DNA from: Roseobacter sp.
GTDB taxonomy: Bacteria; Pseudomonadota; Alphaproteobacteria; Rhodobacterales; Rhodobacteraceae
DNA length: 8,195 nucleotides
Direction: 5' to 3'
Assembly: GCA_024636425.1 (NCBI GenBank)
Contig: JAGXHB010000026.1
Location: 1 to 8,195 of the forward strand
This document shows positions 1 through 6,882 of this stretch, piece after piece; position 1 is the stretch's first letter, and every line of letters begins with the position of its first letter. Made by a program: the position numbers and the translations under genes. The notes below the pieces were generated by a model. That model ran no database searches. It worked only from the letters and a program-made list of their open reading frames with translations, and was not told the DNA's origin.

Positions 1-357
1 GATTGTCTGGGCGATCACGAAATCACCCGAGCCGAGAGCGAGCTTTTGTCCGGCAAGATCGCGACAGGCACCGTGGTGACCAAGGGGATGGGCTGTGACA
101 CCTGCCAGAACAGCGGCTTCCGCGGACGCTTGCCGCTTTACGAGGTGATCGAAATCGACCCTAGGCTGGAGAAAATGCTGCATGAAGGGCATTCCGAAGC
201 ATCCCTGATGGCGCATGTGCGCGAACGGGCACCGGGGATTCTGGGCGATGGTGTGGACAAGATACATCTGGGGCTGACCACCGCGCAGGAAGTTGCCCGC
301 GCTGTGCACGAAGATGCTGCCCTGCCGATGCCCGCAGCCCCGGTATCCGAGGTCTAG
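1..357 (+). CDS. gspE: Type II secretion ATPase GspE, C-terminal end (5' truncated by window)
   Basis: The frame is open from base 1 and runs 118 codons to TAG at 355-357, so only the C-terminal part of the protein is present. GspE is the cytoplasmic hexameric ATPase that powers pseudopilus assembly in type II secretion. Visible here is most of the tetracysteine zinc motif: Cys at residue 2 of the fragment, 29 residues, then GCDTCQNSGFRGR with Cys 32 and 35, followed by LPLYEVIEID. That CxxC-x29-CxxC spacing is the family pattern; the first Cys would lie just before the window. The tail (GLTTAQEVARAV) matches the usual end, where repeated catalysis helices finish the CTE domain. PilB/GspE paralogues share this region, but the following gspF and pseudopilin genes support GspE. 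Its stop directly abuts the gspF start codon, so the two are probably co-translated. Confidence 0.93.
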   Translation, partial: DCLGDHEITRAESELLSGKIATGTVVTKGMGCDTCQNSGFRGRLPLYEVIEIDPRLEKMLHEGHSEASLMAHVRERAPGILGDGVDKIHLGLTTAQEVARAVHEDAALPMPAAPVSEV

Positions 358-1584
358 ATGCCTGCGTTCGCCTATCATGCGCTTGATCCGTCGGGGAAAC
401 CCACCAAGGGGATCATCGAAGCGGGCAGCGCCGCCGCCGCCCGCAGTTCATTGCGCAAACGCAATCTGTCGCCGCTGTCGGTCGAGCCGACCGCCCTGCG
501 CAAGGCAGGCGCGAAAGGCGCGAAAGGTGCTGGGACGTTCACCCGCACACGCATCCCACGACGTTCACTGACCCTGCTGACACGGCAGCTTGCCATTCTG
601 GTGGGCACGGGCATCGGGGTAGAGCAGGCATTGAAAACCGTGGCCGATCAAAGCAGCAAGCCTGCGGTGTCCTCGCTGCTTTTGAACCTGCGCGCTTCGG
701 TGCTGGAGGGGCGCAGCTTTGCGCAGGCGCTGGATGACTATCCGCAGATCTTTGGTGACTTCTACCGCGCCTCGGTCGCGGCGGGCGAGGCATCGGGCCA
801 GCTGGGGCAGGTGATGGAGCATCTGTCCAGCTTCGTGGAGACGCGGGCCAAGAACCGTCAGACTGTGCAACTTGCGCTGCTTTACCCCGCGATCCTTGCC
901 ATCGTGTCGCTGCTGGTGATCGTCGCGCTGCTGACATTCGTGGTGCCCGATATCGTGCGGGTGTTTACGTCGCGCGGGGCCGAGCTGCCCTTGCTGACGC
1001 GCAGCCTGATCGCTGTCAGCGGCTTTATCAATCAATGGGGCCTTGTGATGATCGGGGGCATCGTCGGCATCATCGCAGGCGTGGCCGCCCTGCTGCGCCA
1101 GCCCAATATCCGGCTGTCATGGCACCGGTTTATCGTGCGCTTTCCGCTGACGCGCAGTTTTTCGCTGAAATCGAATGCGGTGCAATTCGCAGGCACGCTT
1201 GCCACGCTGACCGTCAGCCGCGTGCCTTTGGTCGATGCACTGGCGGCGGCGGCGCGCACCGTGCCAAACCTGCACATCCGCGCCAAGGTCACCCAGGCGA
1301 CCACACGTGTGCGCGAAGGCATGGCGCTGTCGCGTGCGCTGGACGAGACGCAGGTTTTCCCCCCGATGCTGATCGCGATGGTGACAAGCGGCGAGGCGGG
1401 GGGTGTGCTGGGCGATACGCTGACCCGCGCCGCCGACGATCAGGAACGCGACCTGAACGCACTGGTCGCGGCATTGGTCGCATTGGTCGAGCCCGCAGTT
1501 TTGCTGTTGATGGGCGGGATCGTGATGCTGCTGGTGCTGTCGATCCTGTTGCCGATCGTAAACCTGAACAATCTGGTGAACTAG
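358..1584 (+). CDS. gspF: Type II secretion inner-membrane platform protein GspF
   Basis: A 408-residue protein of normal family length. GspF is the polytopic inner-membrane protein around which GspE drives pseudopilin addition. It has two T2SSF repeats, about residues 72-194 and 275-398, each carrying the diagnostic Gly-Glu turn (AAGEASGQLG at about 141-150 and TSGEAGGVLGDTL at about 343-355). Three hydrophobic segments are visible at about 173-197, 228-246 and 376-402. The short N-terminal domain begins FAYHALDPSGKPTKGIIEA, the usual opening motif. The ATG follows the gspE stop with no gap, and GAGG at 349-352 gives a ribosome binding site 5 nt upstream. The stop TAG lies in the palindrome CTAG shared with the oppositely oriented gspN stop. 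PilC of type IV pili is a relative, but the neighbours favour GspF. Confidence 0.95.
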   Translation: MPAFAYHALDPSGKPTKGIIEAGSAAAARSSLRKRNLSPLSVEPTALRKAGAKGAKGAGTFTRTRIPRRSLTLLTRQLAILVGTGIGVEQALKTVADQSSKPAVSSLLLNLRASVLEGRSFAQALDDYPQIFGDFYRASVAAGEASGQLGQVMEHLSSFVETRAKNRQTVQLALLYPAILAIVSLLVIVALLTFVVPDIVRVFTSRGAELPLLTRSLIAVSGFINQWGLVMIGGIVGIIAGVAALLRQPNIRLSWHRFIVRFPLTRSFSLKSNAVQFAGTLATLTVSRVPLVDALAAAARTVPNLHIRAKVTQATTRVREGMALSRALDETQVFPPMLIAMVTSGEAGGVLGDTLTRAADDQERDLNALVAALVALVEPAVLLLMGGIVMLLVLSILLPIVNLNNLVN

Positions 1585-2333
1585 AATGGGTATTCGACCA
1601 CCATCGGCCCGCCCGTCGGCATGCCGGGAACCAGCGTGGCGCCTTCGGGCTCGATCCGCAGGATGACGCGCCGGTCTCCGGCAATCGTCACCTGCGCCAG
1701 CCTGCCGTCCCGGTCGCGCAATTCTGCCAGGGCGTCGGCGCCCTTGGTGCTCAGGTCCAGCGTCATGGCGGGCAGGCTGGACGTGCGGCCCAGGAAATCC
1801 TCGCAGGTGCCCGCATCGAAAGACACCACACCGGCTGCCGCAACCGCGCTGCTGCGCCACGACAGCTCCTGCACATCGACCACGGCGCGCGAGGTGCAGT
1901 TCTTGAAGACCGCGCCGGGCACCAGGGCGATCAGCCCCGGCCCCGCGCGCCCCAGGATATCGGTGCCGGCGACAGACCACGGCGTGACCACAGCGACCCC
2001 GGTCAGCAAGGTATCAGGCCCCTGCAAAGTCCAGTCCACGACGGCGCGTGCGGCAAACAACGGCCAGCTTTGCGTGCTCCAGTCAAGCGCATATCCGCCT
2101 TGCAGCACCGCGCGCCCCTCCCAGATGCCGCCATATAAATCTGTGACTTGCTCGGGGATTGCGATAACGTCGCGAAGCGTAGATGCAGGCAGGGTGACCA
2201 GTAACACGACCCCATAAACCAGGAGACCAAAACATGCCAAAAGGACCGTTGAAACCGGCAGCCACATACGCTGGCGAAAAGTCCGAGCTCGGGGTGTCGC
2301 GTCGGCGCTTGTTGATGGCTCTGGGTGGGTCAT
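1581..2333 (-). CDS. gspN: Type II secretion system protein N
   Basis: A 250-residue inner-membrane protein on the strand opposite to the other gsp genes. A single N-terminal transmembrane segment lies at about residues 25-48, after a polar, positively charged leader, and the rest should be periplasmic. The motif TDLYGGIWEGRAVLQGG (about 64-80) followed by LDW and W/P residues matches the GspN pattern 'sGtvW.GrA.l.gg...l.W'. Two cysteines in the second half (FKNC and GTCEDF) could form the disulfide seen in relatives. GspN is an accessory, non-universal T2SS protein related to the periplasmic part of GspC. The chosen ATG at 2333 has a weak AGAG ribosome site; an internal ATG at 2267 has none better. 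With the upstream start it overlaps the divergent lipoprotein gene by 100 bp, and by 34 bp with the internal start. Its TAG stop overlaps that of gspF by 4 bp (CTAG). Confidence 0.85.
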   Translation of the reverse strand: MTHPEPSTSADATPRARTFRQRMWLPVSTVLLACFGLLVYGVVLLVTLPASTLRDVIAIPEQVTDLYGGIWEGRAVLQGGYALDWSTQSWPLFAARAVVDWTLQGPDTLLTGVAVVTPWSVAGTDILGRAGPGLIALVPGAVFKNCTSRAVVDVQELSWRSSAVAAAGVVSFDAGTCEDFLGRTSSLPAMTLDLSTKGADALAELRDRDGRLAQVTIAGDRRVILRIEPEGATLVPGMPTGGPMVVEYPF

Positions 2334-3376
2334 CTGCTCTTTTTGGCCTATCTGGGTGTAGCGGGCTTGCCTTGGGCGACCAGAACGAACTGCCGCCTGC
2401 GGGCACCGTTGGCAAGGCCGTTTTGCTTGCGCCGCTGTCTGGTCCTCGTGCTTCAATAGGTCAGATAATGCTGGCGGCTGCAAGTCTTGGGGGCGATCCC
2501 ACAAACGCAAATGCCGAAGTAACGGTCGTGGATGCGGGCAGCGATGATGCGACCGCCGTAAGCGCCGCCAGAACTGCGGTTGCAGGTGGCGCGCAGATGA
2601 TCCTGGGCCCGCTGTTTTCCGGCCAAAGCGTCGCTGTCGCACAGGCCGTCGGGCGCGAGGTTCCGGTGGTGTCGCTGTCCAACGACAGCTCGATCGCCAG
2701 CGCGAACCTGTTCGTGTTCGGCATCACGCCGCAACAGTCCGCAAAATCCATGCTTGGCTTTGCGGCATCGCGCGGCAAGCGCAACATCGTGACTGTCGTA
2801 CCGCCCGGTGCGTTCGGGGCGCTTTCAGCCAGTGCTGCCAGATCCGCAGCAGCAGGTTTTCAGATCGATATGCCGCAGGCCGTGACAGCGTCAAGCGCCG
2901 CCGGGCTTGTGGATACGGTGCGTGCTGTCAACGGCGGCAAACTGCCCGACGCGGTCTATTTGCCGGTCGTCGGCGGCCCCTTCGAGGAACAGGCCGCTGC
3001 GATCTCGGCGGCGGGCATTCAGTTGATGGGCTCCGAGCAATGGGCCGCGATTTCGCCGGGCCGTATTGCGGCACTTCAGGGTGGTTGGTTCACAGCCCCC
3101 GACCCCATCCAGTTCGAAGCCTTTGCCACCGCAGTCGAAAACGCCGGAGGAAACGAGGCGGGCGTGGTCGCCGGACTGGCCTTTGACGCCGTGGAAATGG
3201 CCCGCATCCTTGGCAGGCTTGGGCGGCAAGACCGCAAGGGGCTCTTGCGCGAGGCCGGCTTTGACGGCGTGTTGGGGCCATATCGCTTTCAGAAAAGCGG
3301 CCAGTGTGAACGCGGCCTTGCGATCCTGGGCGTCAGCGGCAGCGCAACAACGCTGATCGGTTCGACATCGGTATGA
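2234..3376 (+). CDS. Penicillin-binding protein activator (LpoA/LppC-like) lipoprotein, periplasmic-binding fold
   Basis: A 380-residue predicted lipoprotein. The N-terminus holds SRRRLLMALGGSSALFGLSGC, a twin-Arg-like basic stretch, hydrophobic core and lipobox LSGC with Cys 42 as the lipidation site. The body starts VGKAVLLAPLSGPRASIGQIM and continues with GPLFSGQSVAVAQAVGREVPVVSLSNDSS and LFVFGITPQQSAKSM. This is the type I periplasmic-binding fold shared by branched-chain amino-acid receptors and LpoA-type activators of penicillin-binding proteins. A well-placed AGGAG precedes the ATG at 2234. The GTG at 2294 is an alternative start that would give a more typical short n-region and reduce the overlap with gspN. 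The gene ends in ATGA, overlapping gspJ by 4 bp, so it is translated with the minor pseudopilins. No ABC permease is nearby. I infer a cell-wall or secretin-assembly role tied to the T2SS; a solute receptor cannot be excluded. Confidence 0.8.
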   Translation: MPKGPLKPAATYAGEKSELGVSRRRLLMALGGSSALFGLSGCSGLALGDQNELPPAGTVGKAVLLAPLSGPRASIGQIMLAAASLGGDPTNANAEVTVVDAGSDDATAVSAARTAVAGGAQMILGPLFSGQSVAVAQAVGREVPVVSLSNDSSIASANLFVFGITPQQSAKSMLGFAASRGKRNIVTVVPPGAFGALSASAARSAAAGFQIDMPQAVTASSAAGLVDTVRAVNGGKLPDAVYLPVVGGPFEEQAAAISAAGIQLMGSEQWAAISPGRIAALQGGWFTAPDPIQFEAFATAVENAGGNEAGVVAGLAFDAVEMARILGRLGRQDRKGLLREAGFDGVLGPYRFQKSGQCERGLAILGVSGSATTLIGSTSV

Positions 3377-3897
3377 CACCGCGGCGCGATCGCGAGGCTG
3401 GCATCACTCTTGTCGAGATGCTGGTGGCCCTGATGATCTTTGCGCTGGTTGGCGTCGCATCCTTTACCACGCTCGATACAATCCTGCGGGTGCGTGAACG
3501 CTCGGACGGGCGGCTTGAACAGCTTGCCCGCATGGACCGCGCGCTGCAGGTCTTTGGCCGCGATGTGGTGCAGAGCGATCCGATGGATGTCACGCTTGCC
3601 GACAATGTCCTGACGGTGCGGCGCATGGGCGCAGAGGGTGTGCAGCGTTATCTGTTGGAAGATCAGAGCCTAAGCAGGACGCTTGTTCCCAAAGCGGCTG
3701 AAAACGCGTTCTCTCAGACCCTGATCGAAGAGGTCAGTGACGTGCGGTTTCGCGTCCTTGATCTTGAACGTGAATGGCGCGACAGCTGGCCCGGTGCCAC
3801 GCAAAGTGGGGCGGTGGCTGTCGATATGGTGGTGACGCTTGCAAGCGGGCAATCCCTGAAACGTCTGGTCACGCTGCCGCAGCCGGTGCCGAGATGA
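3373..3897 (+). CDS. gspJ: Type II secretion minor pseudopilin GspJ
   Basis: A 174-residue prepilin. The leader is ten residues ending in Gly 10, followed by ITLVEMLVALMIFALVGVASF, giving a class III prepilin cleavage site with the conserved Glu at mature position 5 (residue 15) and a transmembrane alpha-helix at about 11-32. The globular part has the GspJ pattern: RMDRALQVFGRDVVQSDP, later LIEEVSDVRFRVLDLEREWRDSWP, and a closing strand VDMVVTLASGQSLKRLVTLP. GspJ caps the pseudopilus together with GspI and GspK. The start ATG overlaps the stop of the preceding lipoprotein gene (ATGA), and its own stop overlaps the gspK start the same way. The Shine-Dalgarno is weak, in keeping with translational coupling. 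gspG, gspH and gspI, which usually precede gspJ, are not in this window. Confidence 0.92.
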   Translation: MTPRRDREAGITLVEMLVALMIFALVGVASFTTLDTILRVRERSDGRLEQLARMDRALQVFGRDVVQSDPMDVTLADNVLTVRRMGAEGVQRYLLEDQSLSRTLVPKAAENAFSQTLIEEVSDVRFRVLDLEREWRDSWPGATQSGAVAVDMVVTLASGQSLKRLVTLPQPVPR

Positions 3898-4757
3898 AAC
3901 GCGACGCGGGCGTCATTCTGGTGAACGTTCTGGTGGTCCTCGCCCTTGGGGCGGCGATTGTCGTGCTGATGTTCACCTCGCAGGAAAACCTGATGGACCG
4001 CACCCGACGTGCGGCGGCGATGACGCAGTCCGAAGCATTGGTCGCGGGCGCCGAAGCCTCGCTGGTGACCGCCTTGCGGCGCGACATGCAGACCGCGCCG
4101 CAGACCGATCACTTTCAAGAGCCATGGGCGCTTGCCACGCAAGAAGAGGTGGTGCTGACCAGCGGGCGGTTCTCGGTCGAGGTGACGGATGCACGGTCAC
4201 GGTTCGACCTGAACAGCCTTGCCGCCGGTCGGCTGTCGCAACAGCAGATGTTCGTGCGTCTGGCCAAGGCAATCGGGCTGTCCGACAGGGCCGTGACCGG
4301 AACCATCGACCAGCTGGTTCGGTACGGTCCGGTGCAGAATATGTACGAGATAACAGCTCTGGACGAACAGGAGCGCAGGATGCTGTCTGCCCATGTCAGC
4401 CTGTTGCCGCAGCCCGGCCCGATAAACGTCAACACGGCCGGTGAGGTGGTGCTGGCCGCCGTTCTCGGATCGGACAGCAGTGCGCGACAGCTGATCAAGA
4501 CGCGCGCGCGCAAGGGATTTCTGACGCAGGGGGATCTGACCGATGCGGGCGTTATCACGATGAACGGTGCCGGATTTACCTCGGACGTTTTCGACGTGCA
4601 AAGCACGGCAGAAGTGGACGGCGTCAGCCTGACGCTGACTTCGCGGCTGTTGCGCAAGACAGAGCTGGGCCAGAGAAGCGTGCTGGTGATTTCACGGCAG
4701 TACGGAGCATCGACGGATAGTGCAGAGCCGATGGCGCCACCACGTCTGCGCCCCTGA
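3894..4757 (+). CDS. gspK: Type II secretion minor pseudopilin GspK
   Basis: A 287-residue protein. A six-residue leader ends AG, followed by VILVNVLVVLALGAAIVVLM as the hydrophobic helix. Mature position 5 is Asn rather than Glu; GspK proteins typically lack the Glu because they sit at the pseudopilus tip. The body has TDARSRFDLNSLA at about 98-110 and the family signature GPINVNTAGEVVLAAVLG at about 175-192. These frame two helical SAM-like insertions characteristic of GspK. It is somewhat short for the family: the usual WIDxD...GxExxxY stretch that forms a calcium site is not visible between the two motifs; here the chain goes TIDQLVRYGPVQNMYEI. Start ATG at 3894 overlaps the gspJ stop. 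A bidirectional hairpin terminator follows 15 bp after the stop, so this is the last gene of the transcript. Confidence 0.92.
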   Translation: MKRDAGVILVNVLVVLALGAAIVVLMFTSQENLMDRTRRAAAMTQSEALVAGAEASLVTALRRDMQTAPQTDHFQEPWALATQEEVVLTSGRFSVEVTDARSRFDLNSLAAGRLSQQQMFVRLAKAIGLSDRAVTGTIDQLVRYGPVQNMYEITALDEQERRMLSAHVSLLPQPGPINVNTAGEVVLAAVLGSDSSARQLIKTRARKGFLTQGDLTDAGVITMNGAGFTSDVFDVQSTAEVDGVSLTLTSRLLRKTELGQRSVLVISRQYGASTDSAEPMAPPRLRP

Positions 4758-4772
4758 CTCCCGTAAAACGAA

Positions 4773-4803
4773 AAACGCGACCACCAGCAAGGCAGTCGCG
4801 TTT
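4773..4803. terminator. Bidirectional rho-independent terminator between gspK and the lipoprotein gene
   Basis: A 9-bp perfect stem, AAACGCGAC (4773-4781) with GTCGCGTTT (4795-4803), encloses a 13-nt loop. On the plus strand it is followed by TTTGGTTTTA. On the minus strand it is followed by a T-rich run (complement of the A-rich 4764-4775). It sits between convergent genes (gspK ends at 4757, the minus-strand lipoprotein ends at 4853), so it can stop transcription from both sides. Confidence 0.85.
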
Positions 4804-4852
4804 GGTTTTATCAAAGCGCACAGTCTGCGCCCATTATCCGGTCAAGGCCCTA

Positions 4853-5056
4853 TCAGGGATTGAACGGCTCGCGTGTCGGCGTCAAATTCAGCGTGACGTT
4901 TTCAAGCGAGATAGGCTCGGCGTTTCTGTCCTGAGCGAAGGCGCGGGCAAAGTCGTCACCCAAAGACGCCAGCCCAGAGAGCCCGTTGCCGCCGCCGCCG
5001 CCGCAAGCGACAAGTGCGCCCGCGCAGATAACTAGAATCGAGATATTCTTTAACAT
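4853..5056 (-). CDS. Small Gly-rich lipoprotein, unknown function
   Basis: A 67-residue protein with a lipoprotein signal: MLKNISILVICAGALVAC, lipobox LVAC, then a run of five Gly and an Asn-Gly that acts as a flexible tether. The mature part is only about 50 residues (LSGLASLGDDFARAFAQDRN...) and ends in PFNP, with an amphipathic stretch but no recognised domain. The start is decided by a strong ribosome site, AAAGGAG (complement of 5064-5070), 7 nt before the ATG; a longer in-frame start at 5083 would overlap the upstream gene and lacks this. It begins 23 bp after the stop of the DUF4331 gene on the same strand, so the two are very likely co-transcribed, and its 3' end faces the shared terminator. 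I do not recognise the family; co-function with the DUF4331 protein is inference. Confidence 0.75.
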   Translation of the reverse strand: MLKNISILVICAGALVACGGGGGNGLSGLASLGDDFARAFAQDRNAEPISLENVTLNLTPTREPFNP

Positions 5057-5079
5057 TGGAATTCTCCTTTCTGTTGCAA

Positions 5080-6708
5080 TCAATTAGGCGAACCGGCCAG
5101 AGGTGTGTTCAGATAGGGGAACACGGCCTGAAGCTCGGTGGCACGCAGGGGGGCACCATCGGTCAGCGGGACAAGTCCTGCTGGCGCGGTGGTCGATGGA
5201 TCACCATCACCGCACAGACCAAGGTTGATGCTGTCTTCAGCAGCTGGATCGCCGCTGACTTCCTGACCAAGCGGTACGTTATGGCACAGACGCCCCATCA
5301 TGACGCGCAGCGCCAGATCGACAGTGTCGTCACCGGGACGGCGACCGTTCGGGAAACCACCAAGGTCTTCAGCCAGAAGGCCAAAAGTGTGCTGGTCATC
5401 ACGTGGCGTCGCAGGGAACGTGGTGTTCAGACGCAGCATTTCCGAAAGATCGGTTGCCGGATCAAAACCAGCGGCCTGGTTCACGCCCGGAAAACCGCTG
5501 AGGAACGCAGTCACAAGGTCATTACGCGGGAAGTTCGAGGGCGCGATGTTGTCGGTTCCGAATTCACCATTGCCGTTGAACAGCACGTTGATCAGTGCGG
5601 GCAATGTGGGATTGGTCACGTAGACCGCAAGCGCTTCGTCGATCGTGGGCTCTGCTGCGTTGAACAGGTCCTTGTCGGGCAGGCCGATGACGACTTCGTT
5701 CACCAGAGGGTTGGACAGACGCGATTGTTGGACCCAAGCACCGCCGTAAATCGAGGTGGCTTCGTAGCTGGGGCTTGGGTCTTCCAGCTCGGCCTGTGGC
5801 AGGCTGGCTGTTGTCCAGGCACCGATTACGGGCTCTTCACCTTGGGTCAGACATGCAATTGGAACTTCGATCGCCAGCGTGGTCACGTTGGCCTTGCCGA
5901 TTAGATCGTCGTTGGCACGGTCCTGAACGATACCGCCGGGATTGAACGAGGCGTCGTTATACTGCGGCCACATCGGGGAATCGGGCCCTTGGATCGGAAC
6001 CAGATTGACCAGATCGAAAATCTCGCCAAGGTTCACGGCAAATGCTTCTGCACGCTGTCCGGCAAAGACACGGCCCGGTGCATCACAGCCCGGAATGCTG
6101 ACGTTGTCATAGACATAGGCGTCTGCATATCCCGCATAGTTCGGGATGGTCTTATTACCAACGTTGTCCAGTGGCTTGACAAAGGTCGGGCCACTGCCGT
6201 TGGTCAGCGCAGCACGCGTGCCGCTGCGGCGGTCACCCGTGATCATCGTGACTGTGTAGCTTTCTGTTTCGCCCAATGCGGCGGTCGGCTGGTTTGCGGT
6301 CACCTGACCGGCAGCGCGCAGCGGGATAGAGACCATCTCGCCGCCGATATCAAGCTGGATACCGGTACCCTTCACCAACGAATTGTCGAACTGGAATTGA
6401 AAAGTAATTTCTTCGTCGGCATCGGCGTCGTTGCTAACGTGGATTTCATAGATCGCGTCGGGGTCCATCGTGAAGTAGTTCGGCCCACCATAAGGCGCTT
6501 GCAGCGGCTGGTAGTTGGCGATCAAAGTCACGTAATCGCCGCGACCTTCTTCATAGCTTTTGAACATGTAAAAATCGGTAGCGTCGATTTTGGGCTGCTC
6601 CGTGATCCCCGGAGCCTCGCGGTGAGACGACGCGGCGGATAAAGTCGCCGAGACGCATAATGCGCTTGCGCATGTGCCTCGCAACAAAGTTTGGACGGAA
6701 ATTCTCAT
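5080..6708 (-). CDS. Secreted DUF4331 family protein
   Basis: A 542-residue exported protein. The signal peptide is at about 1-26 (MRIS...LSAA), and the mature chain starts SSHREAPGITEQPKIDATDFYMF, the hallmark opening of DUF4331 proteins. The C-terminal family motif GGFPNGRRPGDDTVDLALRVMMG is also present, so the domain is complete. Biochemical function of the family is unknown; the protein should act in the periplasm or outside the cell. Several Cys residues (in PGCDAPGR, IACLTQG, RLCHNV, LGLCGDG) could pair. The ATG at 6708 has GGGAGTG (complement of 6713-6719) 4 nt upstream. The small lipoprotein gene follows by 23 bp. Composition is acidic and somewhat less GC-rich than the gsp genes. 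It separates the gsp block from the prepilin peptidase gene; whether it is a T2SS substrate is not shown by the sequence. Confidence 0.93.
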   Translation of the reverse strand: MRISVQTLLRGTCASALCVSATLSAASSHREAPGITEQPKIDATDFYMFKSYEEGRGDYVTLIANYQPLQAPYGGPNYFTMDPDAIYEIHVSNDADADEEITFQFQFDNSLVKGTGIQLDIGGEMVSIPLRAAGQVTANQPTAALGETESYTVTMITGDRRSGTRAALTNGSGPTFVKPLDNVGNKTIPNYAGYADAYVYDNVSIPGCDAPGRVFAGQRAEAFAVNLGEIFDLVNLVPIQGPDSPMWPQYNDASFNPGGIVQDRANDDLIGKANVTTLAIEVPIACLTQGEEPVIGAWTTASLPQAELEDPSPSYEATSIYGGAWVQQSRLSNPLVNEVVIGLPDKDLFNAAEPTIDEALAVYVTNPTLPALINVLFNGNGEFGTDNIAPSNFPRNDLVTAFLSGFPGVNQAAGFDPATDLSEMLRLNTTFPATPRDDQHTFGLLAEDLGGFPNGRRPGDDTVDLALRVMMGRLCHNVPLGQEVSGDPAAEDSINLGLCGDGDPSTTAPAGLVPLTDGAPLRATELQAVFPYLNTPLAGSPN

Positions 6709-6730
6709 GGTTCACTCCCAGTTAAAATGT

Positions 6731-6805
6731 TTAATCAACGACTGCGTGTTGGGCGCAATCTTTGCACGAGCGACCCTGCGGGCCTCCCTGTAGTTCTACA
6801 GTCAC
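6731..6805 (-). CDS. Possible 24-residue CxxC leader peptide upstream of the DUF4331 gene
   Basis: A GTG at 6805 is preceded by GGGAGGA with about 5 nt spacing, the best ribosome site in this intergenic region. It opens 24 codons to TAA, translating to VTVELQGGPQGR then SCKDCAQHAVVD (first residue would be Met). It lies on the same strand as, and 22 bp before, the DUF4331 start. The CxxC could bind metal or be redox active. No homologue is known to me and the ORF is short enough to arise by chance; the strong, well-spaced ribosome site is the main support. A perfect 14-bp dyad overlaps its first codons. Confidence 0.33.
   Translation of the reverse strand: MTVELQGGPQGRSCKDCAQHAVVD
6788..6801. 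promoter_or_regulatory. 14-bp perfect inverted repeat in the divergent intergenic region
   Basis: CTGTAG TT CTACAG is a perfect 6-bp dyad with a 2-nt centre. It lies in the 174-bp region between the divergent DUF4331 and prepilin peptidase genes, inside the possible leader ORF. It could be a repressor-type operator or a short mRNA hairpin near a ribosome site. No convincing -35/-10 pair was seen on either strand of this intergenic region. Confidence 0.3.
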
Positions 6806-6882
6806 GACATCCTCCCGAATTAGTTTCAGGCGTTTGAAAATAAATCTGTTGTCTTCTGAAGCGTACCACGGAATGCTCTGGC

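Noticed and set aside
1117..1980. Long 287-codon open frame on the minus strand, spanning gspF and gspN
   Set aside because: It is antisense to gspF and out of frame within gspN, has biased low-complexity composition (Arg/Gln/His rich) and no motifs; both overlapped genes are clearly real.
1035..2138. 367-codon plus-strand frame inside gspF and running into the gspN region
   Set aside because: Arg/Gly/Pro-rich shadow translation typical of high-GC DNA in the wrong frame, with no domain.
5056..5904. 282-codon plus-strand frame antisense to DUF4331
   Set aside because: No ribosome site, signal or motif; the opposite strand encodes a complete family match with a signal peptide.
6824..6839. TTTCA-GGCGTT-TGAAA dyad as an operator
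   Set aside because: Only 5-bp arms with a 6-nt spacer in an AT-rich stretch; expected by chance at this length and not linked to a promoter.
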